A stretch of DNA of 64,000 bases from Monarcha castaneiventris obscurior (lineage: Eukaryota > Chordata > Aves > Passeriformes > Monarchidae). The notes beneath the pieces are model-generated. The model saw only the letters and a program-made list of their open reading frames with translations, was not told the DNA's origin and did no database searches. Made by a program: the position numbers and the translations under genes. The DNA is taken from NCBI GenBank assembly GCA_026261815.1, contig JAMPIT010000379.1:22601001-22665000 (forward strand). Direction: 5' to 3'. This document shows positions 1 to 12,767 of the stretch, piece by piece (positions within the stretch are counted from its first letter, which is position 1; each line of letters opens with the position of its first letter).

Positions 1-3000
1 TCACGCTGTGTTTGAGGGCACCATGTCTGCATGCTGCTTTCTGCTTGCTCTGATTTTTTAGATATGGAGGAATATATGGACTGATTAATGTTAGAGACAA
101 AGCTGCCCTCCTTTCTCTGTGAAAATTGCTTTATTAGAATTGAATTTTTTTAGAAATTAGAATTGTTTTCTAAGCTGTGATACAAATGTTTGTGATTGAC
201 TTGTAATAAGTTGTTTCTAAGGGAGAGAAGCTTGTTTCAGCTCTGGTCATTTGAAGCTATGGTTCTTGTTTCATCTTTCTCTGTATCTAAACACTTCTAC
301 TGTGCTTTTTTCCCCCTCAAAGACTCATAATATATCCTTTGGTCCAAATAATGACTTTGGGATCCTTGGGATGGGTTTAAATACTTTAAAAATTGGGTTC
401 ATTCACTTTGTATCATTTTGGAAATCCAGTCAGGTTTATTTGATCTCTTTACTTACCTGTTTAGTTGTGGTGTAATAAAAGTAAAAAAGAGAAAATAAGA
501 GAGAGAAAAAAGTCATCTGCAAACACAATTTTATTTTCTAAAGCATCTATCTTACATTTTAAAGAATTAAAATGGAAGAGGCATAATATCCTTCAGTGTT
601 GCTTCAGGTAATAACAAATCTGCATTCTGATACTTAGCAATTGGTAATCACGAGCAATTATTTTCATTACAGCAAAATCTGTGTAGATGGCATGTGCAGT
701 TGAAATTCAGCAGGAAAGCTGACAGGGAAAGTGAGTAAAATGCAATGACTTTTAGACTGTGCCTGTGAAAATTATTTTGGATGGATATATATGACAGAAA
801 GTGAAAGAGGCAATAATTTGCAGAAGAAGAAAATGCAAAATTGGATGCTCAATAATGTGAGAACATCCACAGAAGAGGGAAAGGGTATGAGAAGGAGATG
901 ACATAAACCAATAATTGGAGAAGAAATATTGAAACCATAGTGGGAAATTAAGTCAGATATAAGAAAGGAAAAGATGAAAGAAAGAGGAAGAAAATGTGGT
1001 TTACCTTAGTTCCTCCATATAGATGGTTCTCAGTAAGGGCTCCCTACATTCAGCACCCAGGGCCAGTGCTGCAGTGGGTACTGTGGACCCAGCATTCTTT
1101 GTTCTTTACTCTCATCACTCTCCAGACACAAGTAATCTGCAGGTCTCATCTGCATTTGTGGCAGCCTGCTTCCTTGTCTACCCTGCAGTATTCTCATGGG
1201 CACAAAGACCACGAGCTCTTTGATCATCCCCACTTTCTTCATGATCAGTGGGAGATCTGTTTTGTCTCCAAGCAGCTATTTTCCTCATTCCATAGGATTC
1301 TTCTTGATACTTTAGCTTTAAATTGTCTAAGCCATGACAATGATTAGTCATTGTTAGCAAGGAGATGGAGGTGGTTGGACTGGAAAATGTGTCTGTGTCA
1401 TATGGTTCATGTTCACCTTCAGAAATGGTTTTCTTTCTTTTCCACTGTGTTCCTAATTCCTTTTATTTCTTTTGCTATCTTCATGGCAAATGTTACAGGC
1501 AACAGGAATCCCAAAGGAAGATTGTTTCCCTTTTACATTGTAATATGTTTTCCTGTTTGGAAACATGACCAACTGTGTTGAGAACAGGATGTTTTGTGTT
1601 TCTCTATCAGCTTCCCTCAGTACAAGACTTTTAGACTCATATATCTTCCTCTCTGGACTTGGGTGCCCATCTCACACAGAGAGAGGTGTTCTTTGGGTCC
1701 ACTTACCAAGTGTCACAGAAATTTGTTCCTCACAATGTAGACTGTAATGATGAAGCAGGATATGAGCGAATACTGTCCAGAACATCTCCAGTACTGACAA
1801 ATGCACATTGATAAATATAGTAAACTTATTTAATTTTGTAAAGGCCAAAATTAAATATAAACCAGGGTTATCAAGAATAATAAATACTGAGTTAATATAT
1901 ATTAATATAAAGTTCAGAAATACAGTGATAAATAGTCTCCACACATCACAAACCAGCTGACCTTAGCCATTCTAACAAATAAAATTTATGTGTTTCAGTA
2001 ATTCACAGAAGTCACCTACACTGCCTTAGACAACATGTATCTTTTATATCTTTAATGGAGGTAAGTGTGATAAGCAAAGGACCTTCTATCATTGTCATGA
2101 TGAATATAGAGCAGTGACAAAGTGTAGACATGCTCTTAATCAACTGCTTGATGCTTTTGACACATTTCAGTTTGTGCTCAGTCAGTTTGACAGTTGAGAT
2201 GTAGCCAAGTGTTCCCCAAAGTAATGTGTATTTCTGCTTTTTCATACAACAGCTTTTTTTTATTTGGTGCTTGTATTACTGTGGGAGAGATTCCAGCATA
2301 GAGTTTCAGGATCCTTTGTTTCTATGTGTAAGAAGCAAGAAGAATAAAAAGGTTCAATGATTTACCAACAGAAATAGCAGAAATGGTCCATTTCATTGGA
2401 TTTTATTCACAAGCAAAAAACAGTGCTTTTTTTTCTGTCATTCTCGCTTTTCTAGCATCCAAGCCTTTTGTAGATGACATAAATACAGTGGTGATATCTA
2501 GTGAAGTCCGTTAATAGCTTATATTATTTGCCTCTTTTTCAGAAAAAACAAATAAATAAACATAATTTGAAGACTTCACAGGCTTTTTGAAGGCTGATTC
2601 ATGGTTATGCATTGTGTTGCAATATAATCTGTTGATAAATCATGGTTTGACTGTGAGTTGGTCAGCCATTCTTGGCCAGATGGAAGTCCTTTTGAAGGCA
2701 GTGAGCTTTTGGATGCATTCAAATACTCCAACATACAATTTGGGTGCCAGAGACTTCTGACTGAGAAATTTTTGTGCCACACATCTTAATCCTGGGTTTG
2801 TGTTGTTACAAAATAGATAATATAGATCTTGACAGGTTGCAAGATCACTGAAAAGAGCAAAAACAAAGCAATTTGAGTAATTATCTGTCCCTATGCACAG
2901 TTCTATACCTAAGGATCAGCTGTACCTTTTCTTGACACACGTTTAATGCCCCAAGACATAAAATTAGGATTTTGCTGCCTTGCTGAGAACACCAACAGGG

Positions 3001-4867
3001 GAAGTTAATCTGATTCATAAACTGATGATAAGAAGTATAATCCCACTGGAGATGGGTTAAAAAGAGGCTAAAGTAAGGTCTTAGAACCGGTAAGAAACAA
3101 AGTATGTATAAGAAACACATTTATTTGATTATCCTATAAAAATGGTAGAAATGAAGATGCGTTCAAGTAAAATCAGTGAAGTAACACTACCATGAAAGCA
3201 GAAGAGAGAAATCAGGTTTAGTTTCCTAGTCTTTTTTAAAATTAGAAGGTACTAACAAAAGAGCTCATTAAGAAGTAATAAGCAAGTCAATAGGGATGGC
3301 AACAGCTAAAATGCTGAGAAAAAAATCACAAGACTCTCTGAACAAGAATGTTTTTCTTTGTTGATTTCAGCATAATTGCAGTGTAAAACTAGATTCATAT
3401 AGTGCAGCATCAGCTAAATTACCTCAAAACCAAAAGCAATTGACTCTTTTCCATCAAAGATTAAGAGGTATGCATAAGTGAAGAGATTCTGGAATTATTC
3501 TGTAGGGTTGAAATAGGCCTTCAAATATCTGAAAACCTTGGTGTTTACTTAGCGTTATTTAACTTGCCCAGTTTTCTGACATTAGTTTATTTGACATCAT
3601 GTTTCATTCTATTCACTTCCTTTATCTTATTATGAATGAATGAAAGACTAATGGAACCTGAAACACCAAGTTTTTTTATATGGAAACAAATTACAGTAAT
3701 TATTACTAGTAACTAAAAATTCCTTCCACAATTGTGTATCATAGCATTACCAGGGACAGAATATCTTCTCTATTTTACTCTAAGTAGCTAAGCAAATTAC
3801 TCAAAGTCCTCTGTAAAGATGAAGGAGACATCCTATTGAGTCTTTAGGAGGCTTATGAAAATTCTATGCACAAATAACCTGGATCCCAGTTTGATTCTGG
3901 CCTGTAATTTCCTATGCTTTTCTTCAACTATTACAGATCCCATCACAGGATTAACTCAATCTGTGTTTACATGTGTGATAGCAAAAAGATTAATAGCGGA
4001 GTACCCTCTTGTTGCTTATCAGTCTTTCCAGAGTGCAGGCAGAAAAAAAAAACCCTCTTATAACCCTAAATTAATACCTCAAGTATCCAAAACATAGATA
4101 TTAACCTTAATACTGCACATTTATCTGATTAAAATAACTCAGAAAAAAGATTAAAATAAGTGATTTGTATTACATGTAGACAGTCCTGTACCTTACATTT
4201 TATTACAGAGTCAAAGTAACTTTGAGAGTCGTAGTGATGGTGTTTTCATTTCAATACAATTTCTCTAAGTCTATTCATTTAAGGTCAATCCATCTCTGAC
4301 TGCCTATTTAAAAAAAAAGGGAGCAGTGAAGTCTAACTGAAAAAGTAATGGCTCAGGGGCTTTTTTCTGAATCCATACCCCAAGATGAATTCAAATCACA
4401 CAGCAGGACTCATTTAGAAGTAAATGTTTTGAGTCAGGCAGATCAGAACCAGGGTTTTCTGATTTATTTTTAGTTCAGCATTTGTAGGGCTTAATTTTTA
4501 GACATTTCTGAAGGAAAGTGAAGTGCCTGTTTCTGTACTCAAGTCATTATGGCTGGTAACAGTAGCACTGCATATAGCAAGATGTACCTTGGATTTTCCA
4601 TTATTAGGGAAAAAAAAACCCAAAAAGATATGGCCAAAGTTTGAACACAGTATTTATTGTAGAATATCTGCCACACACTAAATTTGCTCCTAAAAATCAA
4701 TGAAATTCCATTTTAGAACAGTAATGGGGAAAATACATTTTTTCCATGCTCAGTCATTATTTTAAGTAACTAATTCAGTTACTATACTTCAGAGTGAAAA
4801 TTTAAATCTGGCTTCTGAATGGTTGCATGCAAAAAAACTATTTAAATGTGGCTAAATTGAATGACTG
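1..4867. other. AT-rich noncoding sequence, no gene recognised
   Basis: Single-copy AT-rich DNA with stop codons frequent in all frames. The longest ATG frame is 117 codons (994-1347, plus) with overlapping open frames on the other strand, which suggests base composition and not coding. A purine-rich run at about 780-993 leads abruptly into a more GC-rich patch at about 1000-1345; I could not assign that patch to a repeat family. No splice-flanked exon, RNA gene or recognisable transposon was seen. Confidence 0.6.
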
Positions 4868-4929
4868 TAAATCTCATATTGCTCAAAATTGAACAAGCCT
4901 CTAAATCTTATATTGCTCGAAATTGAACA
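4868..4929. repeat. Imperfect 34 bp direct duplication
   Basis: A block beginning TAAATCTCATATTGCTC is repeated 34 bp downstream with two substitutions (C/T and A/G) over the shared 28 bases. It lies just outside the 57 bp array and the LTR. It is a small local tandem duplication with no evident function. Confidence 0.85.
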
Positions 4930-4992
4930 TACTGAGTACAGAACTCATCCTTCTGCATCTTCACTCTACTGCCCCATGTACTCCTGCAAATA

Positions 4993-5163
4993 GTAACTAC
5001 TCCAGTCTCTTTTGCAGTTGATCCTGGGTGGATGACTGGTGCCCACTGAGTAACTACTCCAGTCTCTTTTGCCATTGATCCTGGGGGGATGACTGGTGCC
5101 CACTGAGTAGCTACTCCAGTCTCTTTTGCAGTTGATCCTGGGGGGATGACTGGTGCCCACTGA
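4993..5163. repeat. Tandem array, three 57 bp units
   Basis: Three complete units start at 4993, 5050 and 5107, each exactly 57 bp and differing by only two to four substitutions. Each unit contains about 20 bp beginning GTAACTACTCC or GTAGCTACTCC, then about 37 bp that matches the terminus of the adjoining minus-strand LTR (GATCCTGG...ATGACTGGTGCCCACTG). The array therefore looks like flank plus LTR end duplicated together after the LTR inserted. Because 57 is a multiple of three, open frames run through it on the minus strand and give a repetitive peptide, but nothing indicates that it is translated. Confidence 0.9.
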
Positions 5164-6238
5164 AGGTACTCCATTCCTCTCCACCTCAGCTGGACAGGGG
5201 AGAGGAAATATAACAAAAAGCTCATGGGGCAAGAGAAGGACAGGGAGAGATCACTCACCAATTGCCATCATGGACAAAGCAGATCGACATGGGAAAAATG
5301 AATTAAATATTTACCGATCAAATCAGAGTAGCATAATGAGAAATAAAACCAAACCTTAAAAACCTTCCCTGCAAAAACATCACCTCCCTTCTTCCTGGGC
5401 TTAACTTTATTTTCTATTTTCTCTTGCTCATCCCCATCAGTGTCACAGGATGACAGGGAATGGAGGCTGCAGTCAGTTCATCGCATGCTGTCTCTGCCGC
5501 TCCTTCCTCCTCAGTGGGAAGGCTCCTCACACTCTGTCCCTAAACAGTGGGGTTCCTACCATGGGAGACAGTTCTCCATGAACATCTCCACGATTGAGTC
5601 CCTCCCACAGACTGCAGTTCTTCGTGAACTGCTCCAACATGGGTCCCTTCCACAGGGTGCAGTCCCTCAGGAACAGGCTGCCCCAGTGTGAGCCCCCCCG
5701 GGTCACAAATCCTTCTAGCAAACCTGATCCATGTGCACTCCTTTCCATGTGTTCATATCTCCCACCAGGAGCCTCTTCAGCATGGGCTTCCTACAGGATC
5801 ACAGTCTCCTTTGGGCATCCACCTGCTCTGGCATGGGGTCCTCCAGGGGCTGCAGGTGGATCTCTGCTCCCCCATGGACCTCCATGGGCTGCAGGGGCAC
5901 AGTTGCCTCACCATGGGCTGCACCAGGGGCTGCAGGGGAATCTTAGTTATAGCACTTTGGAACACCTCCTCCCCCTCCTTCTTCCCTGGCTTTGGTGTCT
6001 GCAGAGTTGTTTCTATCACATATTCTAAGTCCTCTCTCCAGGTGTGATTGCACAGGATTTATTTCCCTCTTCTTAAATCTGTTATCCCAGAGGTGCTAGC
6101 ACTGTTGCTGGTGGGCTTGGCCTTGGCCAGTGGCTGCTCTGTCTTGGAGCTGGCATTGCCCCTGCTGGACATGGGAGAAGCTTCTAGAAGCTTCTTGCAG
6201 AGTCACTCCTGCAGCCACCTGCTACCAAAATCTTGACA
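5117..6238 (-). mobile_element. Solo LTR-like endogenous retrovirus remnant, minus strand
   Basis: This moderately GC-rich block of about 1.1 kb stands out from its AT-rich flanks. Read on the minus strand it starts TGTCAAGATTTTGG at 6238 and ends near 5117-5127, where the 57 bp array blurs the border. Its middle (about 5590-5950) is a string of diverged short units of the type CTCCATGGGCTGCAGGGG, a pattern I associate with a common avian retroviral LTR family; I cannot assign a family name. A second, older copy lies at 13122-13884 in the same orientation, sharing ACCAATTGCCATCA (5257-5270 and 13247-13260). No gag, pol or env frame is present, and no target duplication was found. The open frames inside it on both strands come from its GC content. 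Confidence 0.75.
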
Positions 6239-9200
6239 TGAAAAACCAATACACAGGCCTTGAGCAAGAGAGAAACACAAAACAAAATCCTGGTCAAAGC
6301 AAGGATGACTGGATTTTCAGAAAGCTTATCAGAGGTTTTTATGAGACTTTTTCTTTCGAGAAACAAACTTTTTCTTTCAATATTCTTTCCTGTTTTCCAC
6401 CTAAATCTCCTCCCATCGCCTCTTTCTAATTCCACCAGACTAATTTCTATTCAACAGTTCTTCCTAAATTCCTACTTCTTTTTCTGTAGTTTAATTAGTC
6501 CTTGGATATTCTCATCCACAGCATTTACTTCCATTAACTAACACAGTTTGCTGGTATTACTGTGCCTACTCTGTGCTGCAAAAATAGCTAAACAAATATT
6601 TAAGACTTTATTGTCTATTTAAACTGAAATCTTTTAGGGAAAGAGACTCATATTGTAACGTATATAAAAAAGAAGATAAAAAATTACAATGTGAAAGGAG
6701 AACAGAGGTCATAGAGAAATAATGGCAATTCTAAGAATGCCAAAACAAGCATTTTTTATACTGTCTTATGTGCCTTTTTGGGTACTTATTGACTTTGTGT
6801 GATTGCATATGTCCCAATAGACATGCATTTTCTCTTTTTTGTTTTGTTTTTTTTTTTTTATTTCAGGACTTAAGTACTGAAACAAGGCTGCATAAAGAGA
6901 AGTTGGTTTAGTAACATTTTCCAAAAAAGATGTGTTAAAAATTATACATCTTTGTCTCTTTCATGCATCTCCCATTAAATACTCAAACATTTAGATCCTG
7001 TAGAGTGTTGTTACACTTTTAGCTCGACAGACCATGCCTTTGTTAATCAGTATAGACCTGTAGCAACTGATGACCTGTACCACGTCTTTGAGCTCTATAT
7101 TAACAGACATTTTCAATATATATAATAAAAATACAATAGAATATGCACAAACTTACACATGTACTATAATTGACCTGATTTTAGATAGCTGTCAATGTTA
7201 TTAAAAGGCCTATTCATTTTAATGTAGCTACTAATTCTTCAGTTACTATTAAAATTAAAAAAAATTAATGCCATCTATGTAATTGGCATATGATAAATCA
7301 ATACAGAACTATTAATTATTAGAATGCCACTTTTATACATCTATTTTAAATAATAATTAGAATAGTAAAAGTAGAAAAAAGCACAACCCCACACTTATGT
7401 GTATCTTATGTGAAATTCCGTTATCTGGGTGAATTTCTCTATGAAATAATAAATTTGTTTTCAACTGTTTCAACAGATTTTATTTATTTCAGTTTACTAC
7501 TTGTTTCTTGTAGGGTATTTCTTTTGTTGAAATGACTAAACTAAAAGTGCACTGCTTGCCAGGAGTTGTCTTTTTTTGGAATAGACATTCATAAAACATA
7601 CTGAAAAATACATTCTAAGCTTTTCCTTAATCCTAATCTTTCCAATAAATTTCAAAGAAATTTATTAATTTTAATTGTTTCAATATCACTCTTTTAAAGG
7701 AAAAAAATATTCTGCGTTTGGGTCTATTTGGAAAAAAAAAAAAAGAAAATATTTACCTAAGTAAAAAGTTCCATGAAAGTTTCATTTTAAGAGAGAAATT
7801 AATTTTCCTTTTAATTTTTTTTTTTTTTTTAACAATAAACGTTTCAACAAGAGCTGGTGCTGAAGCATATTAGACAAGAGAATCTTCTGATGCTGCTCTC
7901 TCGGTTTAATTTGTTACAGAAAATCAACCCAGAGAGTCTTGTTCCCCACAATGTGAACTTTAAACCTTTCTTCCATTCTAACAACATAAAAAGAAATTAG
8001 GACCATAGGCAATAGCTCTCTACATTCTTGATGAGCTTGTGCTATTACACACTTGCTTCATAAATTATCTGTTGGCTCTAAGCCACATTCAGCCTCCACT
8101 TGATGCTCTGATCTCTAAATTGCCAGAGGATCTGCAATACAGGAGGATTCAGCAAGCTGTATTCTGTTATTATCCCAGCAGCTGAAGTCTGGCATGGCAG
8201 CATGACATTTGATTGGTAGATTGCCACCTAATAAATTAATGCAATAGATAATAGGATTTAATTGCTTGAGTCTCTCCTTTCTGTAACATCAGCTAACCTT
8301 AGTAGCTTACTGAGTAGCTTGCATTTTTGCTGACACAGTCAGCAGTTCTGATGGGCTTTACAGTAGTAATATCACTTTTTTGGCCAAGTCTGGAGAAAGT
8401 CTTTGAGGGTTCTCCTAACTTTTGTATTCCTGGCTCAGCTACCTATACAGACATTGCCCAGGCTCCATTTTCTACACATCCATTCCTTAGGTTGGAAAAC
8501 TGCTCCTAATTAATCATCAATAGAAGAAGAAAAGAGAGAAACTATTCTTGGATGACCATGATTTGGGAGCCCAGTAGCACTCCTGCTCTTCCAAATCCCT
8601 GGAAAAAAATGTGCTGGGATCAAAAGGCATCTCTTTTTACAAAATTTATAACAGATTCTCCTGTAACTCCCTATTTTGATACTACTGTGAAGACACTCCT
8701 TATTTCACACTCTAAAGGGATTATATTTTTGAGATTGGACTTTGTAACTTAGAAATATGCTATTTTCTCCTTCTTCCTCACCCTACCATCTTGTGTCACA
8801 CAAATATCAACACATCTATATTTTGATTACTACACCAGCAACATTAGGAAGGAGTTGCATATACTGTATGTAATCCTTCCTCACTGCTGTTGGGAGGCAA
8901 TAGCTATGCAGATGAGGCATAACAGGCATTGTAACTGCATCGGTAGCTGATCATGAAAATGTACCAGAAAAATTTGGAAGTGAAATAGCATAATTAAAAG
9001 GGATACAGGTGAGTAGAGGAAGAACTCTGACAAACAGAAAGGAAGTCAGGTCTGTGGTGATGCACCTTCCCCAGGTCTGTCCATCAAGGGGAAAAGCAAT
9101 TTAGTCCAGCTTAAGAGGACAAGGATTTTGGTAGCAATCCTATGGTTATCATATTGGTTATATCTACTAAAGATTTCTATCATGAAGGATTTCTGTTTCT

Positions 9201-10534
9201 TAGATCTCATTTTTTTATAAATGTGGGTTTGTAGCAGAATCATGAAGAAAAAATGCTGAAAACGCAATACATAATCTGATCTGATGTCTAAAGTAGATAA
9301 TGTGTATTCCCAAAATAAGGAGAAAACCCTGGGCACTAATTTTGAAATTACTGAGACAGAAAGATTACTCCAGCTTTTGATGGCTGGAAAAATCACCAGT
9401 GTCCAGAATCTTGTTGAAGAAATATTCCTTCTATAGTTCTGTTTGCTTACCCAGTCAGTAAAATTCAGGAACCTGGATAAGGAAAAATCTTCACACATAT
9501 TTTTGAAAAGGGGCTCCTGTTTTCAGTTATGTTCATAAGCAATGACAAGATAACCTCTCATTTCTGCTGCTTACTTGAGAATGTTTGCATTTGACACTGC
9601 GCTAGTAGCCACAGAAACTTGGCTGTCAAGTATAGTACACGAACACATGGAAACAGGGATTTTCTGGTCCTAGTGTGGGAAGAATTTTTTTAGAAAACAG
9701 CATTTTTGTCCCTCCTTGCCATATTTGAGACCCAACTCAACACTGTTGCTCCAATTACAATCCTTTTCTGCCCGGCTCTTCATACATGGAACACAAAAAT
9801 CATAATTTGTGGTGTGTTTGCTCACTATTCAACTGGTAGATGCACCACACACTCTCTTTCCATGGGGAACTGGGATTCATCTCATATTAGTGAATTCTTT
9901 TCAGGGTGAAATCTGAAATAAAACCAATTTCTAGGTAGGTCTTAAGGTAATTCCTTCAAGACCTAGTTGTGAATTATGTTCTGTTAATCTGGAAAATCTT
10001 TCATTTTAGCCTAGTGCTACAGGCAGCAAATCTTTGTTTCAACAACCACACATGGGATAGATGCAATCTCCTGATTTGCTCCAGATAAGAGATATAAGTG
10101 ATTAGCAGGCATTCTTGCTTTCTTGTTCAGAGTTCTTGTAGTTACACATTATGGGGGTTTTTTTGTTGCTTGCCTTTGTAAAACTTCTTTTTATGAGTTT
10201 TTACTTCTTTACTGATACTGTTCCAAACTTTGCAAGGAGTTGCAGAAATTTCTATTAAAATTATTTTGCATTGTTTACAAGAAAGGTTAAACTTTCACAG
10301 GTACTGTTTCAGTAGTGTGTTAGCCAAGGTAGGTCTGACCTTAACATTAAGATCAAATATTGGGGACTGTGCCCTGAGCCCTAGATAAGTGTGTATATAT
10401 ATCATAACTATCTCAGTTGTCTGGTTATCACTCCCATAACTGTGTAAAAAATTTTACCAATTGTTTAAGGTGGCGACTACTGATATGTGGCCTTCGAGGC
10501 AGGATTTGTTATAACTGCTCAAAGTATAGAAAAA

Positions 10535-10645
10535 TAATTTTCACTTCCCTGTGCTTCAGTTATCTCATCTGAAAAAAATTGATATAATAATGTATCTTTT
10601 GAGTTTCACTGCAGTGCTATGTAAGATTTAGTCAATAGCTTTTGT
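10535..10645 (+). repeat. MIR-like ancient SINE fragment
   Basis: The segment follows the core of the MIR/CORE-SINE family: TTCCCTGTGCTTCAGTTATC, then TCATCTGAAAAAAATTGATA, then TAATAATG. This corresponds to the familiar 'CTGTGCCTCAGTTTCCTCATCTG' stretch followed by a purine-rich and ATAATA segment. The copy is diverged and its ends are indistinct. MIR elements predate the amniote radiation, so a decayed copy in a bird is expected. The assignment is by recall of the consensus, not alignment. Confidence 0.6.
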
Positions 10646-10720
10646 AATTTTGGAAGAACGAGAAGTATATAATGGAAAGGTATAAACGAAACACTTTAGA
10701 CATAAGCATTTATTTATATT

Positions 10721-10735
10721 TATATATATATATAT
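10721..10735. repeat. Short TA dinucleotide run
   Basis: Fifteen bases of alternating T and A, inside a wider T/A-rich segment at 10709-10738. Simple sequence. Confidence 0.9.
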
Positions 10736-10886
10736 TTAACTCTCATTACACCTTTTTAGCTAGATAGTTATGTGTTCTTCCATGAGCTGTACAAATACTA
10801 GGACTTGAAGTCTGCAAGGAACAGACAGAGAAGTACTGTAAAACTTCAAAATAGTACAGAATGATGCAGGAAACCTGTAGAAAACT

Positions 10887-10932
10887 CATACGTATATATA
10901 TATATGTATGTATATATATGTGTATATATATA
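10887..10932. repeat. Compound TA/TG microsatellite
   Basis: Interrupted TA repeats with TGTA interruptions (CGTATATATATATATG, then TATGTATATATATGTG). It is likely to vary in length between individuals. No function is evident. Confidence 0.9.
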
Positions 10933-12767
10933 GATGGGAACATATCTTTGAATTAATAGTGAAGTTCTACATATCACAGCTAGAACTGCTTTGTGATGAA
11001 GCAATATAATAATAATACAACTTTATAAGGAGGGCGAGAAATACTCCTGCAGTGTACGGAGAGTACTGGTGCTTGGCAATTGCCAGAATCATTTATGGAT
11101 TCTATTTTTACAATAGAATAGGAATATTTTCATAATATCCTGCAGTAAAAGGAGGGAAGTGCTTTTACATCTCAGAAGAAAATGTAAAATGTTTCAAGAA
11201 TTTATACGAAGAGAAGGATTGTGATCACATCAAGTCTTAAGAGGAAAATATATTATTATGCACAACACAAAGTAATGAAAAGAAGTCTTGAAGATTTTCT
11301 TACATTATTCTTACTAACAGTTTTCTGTGCAGCCTGGGCTGGGTAACTGTGGAAAGACATCTTGGAGAAATCTGTGAGAATTATCCTCAGGGATTTCCCC
11401 TTGGCCCATTTCAAGGGTCACGTCTTAACCTCCCCTTTCCCTGCAGAGCAGTCCACTCTTGCTCTTGACACTACAGAAAAAAACAAATCTAGAAATGTAA
11501 CTTCATTTTCTACCCTAGAATGTGTACCAATGCTTTAATGAATATCTCTCTTAAAGAGGGGCTTGTGGTCTCCATCACTGGCTATTTTCTAGTAAAGGCA
11601 TTTTAAAATTGTATCCAGATCTTGAGATCTTTTCATACTGGATTTATACATTCAGGCAATCTATTTCCATTTCAATGTATCAAAATTTCTTCATGGCTTT
11701 AGTCTCTACATAAAGAGGTTTCCAAGGATTTCTGCTAATCTGTGGCATTGAAATACCATGAAGTGACAAATTTAGAGTTCTGAGTTACATGAAAAATCGT
11801 GTTCAGCATTTCTTTCCCTAATCAAAGATTGGATACTGGAATTTCAATTGAAGATAGAATTTTTTATTTTTTTAAGGAACCTAATTTATTTTGTTCAATA
11901 TTTTTTATAGGAATGTTATGTTTTCACTCTAAATAAAAGTGAAAGCAGTATTAAAATGATTACAGCTGGACTTTTAAAATGCTTTGGCATGAAAAGTAAA
12001 GTGGTTAGTTGTTTTCTGCTACATTTAAAATTTCCCAAATTATTTAGGCCAAAAACATTTCCAAATGTCAAGGAGTTCTTTCATTTTTCAGCTGTCTGCC
12101 TGAGCCTTCTTTCACTAGGCTGTTTTTTAGCTAGCAAATATAAGAGAACCTCAAAGATAAGGAAAAAACCAGAACAACAAAAACATGAAGACTATTTTAA
12201 TGATATTGGAAAATATATTTGATGTCATTATGTACAAAATGTGATGTTCTTCCTTAACTGCAATTTGTCTGATTTACGAAAGAGTAAAAGTAAGAACAAA
12301 GACATATAAAAGAACACATGAACTTAAATGTCCAGCTCTTGCAAAGTTTCAGACATTGATATATGTGACTTATGTTATATAATTGAGAAAAACAGCAGCT
12401 ATGTGTTGAAAAAAAATCCTGTTCACAACTGAATCTTCTCATATCTCTGGAAGAGAAATTTGAATTTGAATTCTTTTAAGTCTAATGGATGCTGAAGAGT
12501 ATGTCTGTTTAAGAGATGAGTGTTGTATTTAGGGTAAAGCACAAAAAAATTGCAAATGGAAAGCAGTTGTAGCTGCAGAATATGAATTTACTCACTTGAA
12601 AGTTCAGTACTTTGATTTCATGGGTAATAGTTTTAAATAGGAACATATTCACAGACTAGAAAAATCATAAAGAGAAGATAAATCCTTTATTAACATTCTT
12701 TTCTAATAAAGTAGGACAGTTTGAAGGTCTTTTCTTACTTAAATATGACTGTAAAACTGAAATAGAC

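Larger units (their letters stand above)
6239..12767. other. AT-rich noncoding sequence with minor repeats
   Basis: Mostly single-copy AT-rich DNA. It contains a T16 run at 7815-7830, a candidate conserved noncoding block at about 7860-8320, a MIR-like fragment and two AT-rich microsatellites (listed separately). The longest open frame, 150 codons on the minus strand at 9046-9498, has no domain I recognise and no codon pattern that suggests selection. No gene is supported. Confidence 0.6.

Noticed and set aside
4993..5163. Possible CRISPR-like array
   Set aside because: The 57 bp units are contiguous with no unique spacers, and the setting is a vertebrate genome.
4908..5261. Minus-strand frames giving a repetitive peptide with three near-identical 19-residue units
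   Set aside because: The repeat arises from the 57 bp DNA array, whose length is a multiple of three. Two frames stay open over it with different peptides, so this is not evidence for a protein.
5594..6047. Overlapping plus-strand frames of 119-144 codons
   Set aside because: They lie antisense inside an LTR rich in GGGCTGCAGG-type units. Several frames are open at once because of composition.
6239..6250. Target duplication for the LTR at 5117-6238
   Set aside because: The bases after 6238 (TGAAAA) have no match at the blurred left border. A near match (TGCAAA at 4985-4990) is misplaced relative to the LTR end.
9046..9498. 150-codon minus-strand frame
   Set aside because: No domain recognised, composition typical of AT-rich noncoding DNA, no splice or promoter context. 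Length is not exceptional for 64 kb of six-frame reading.
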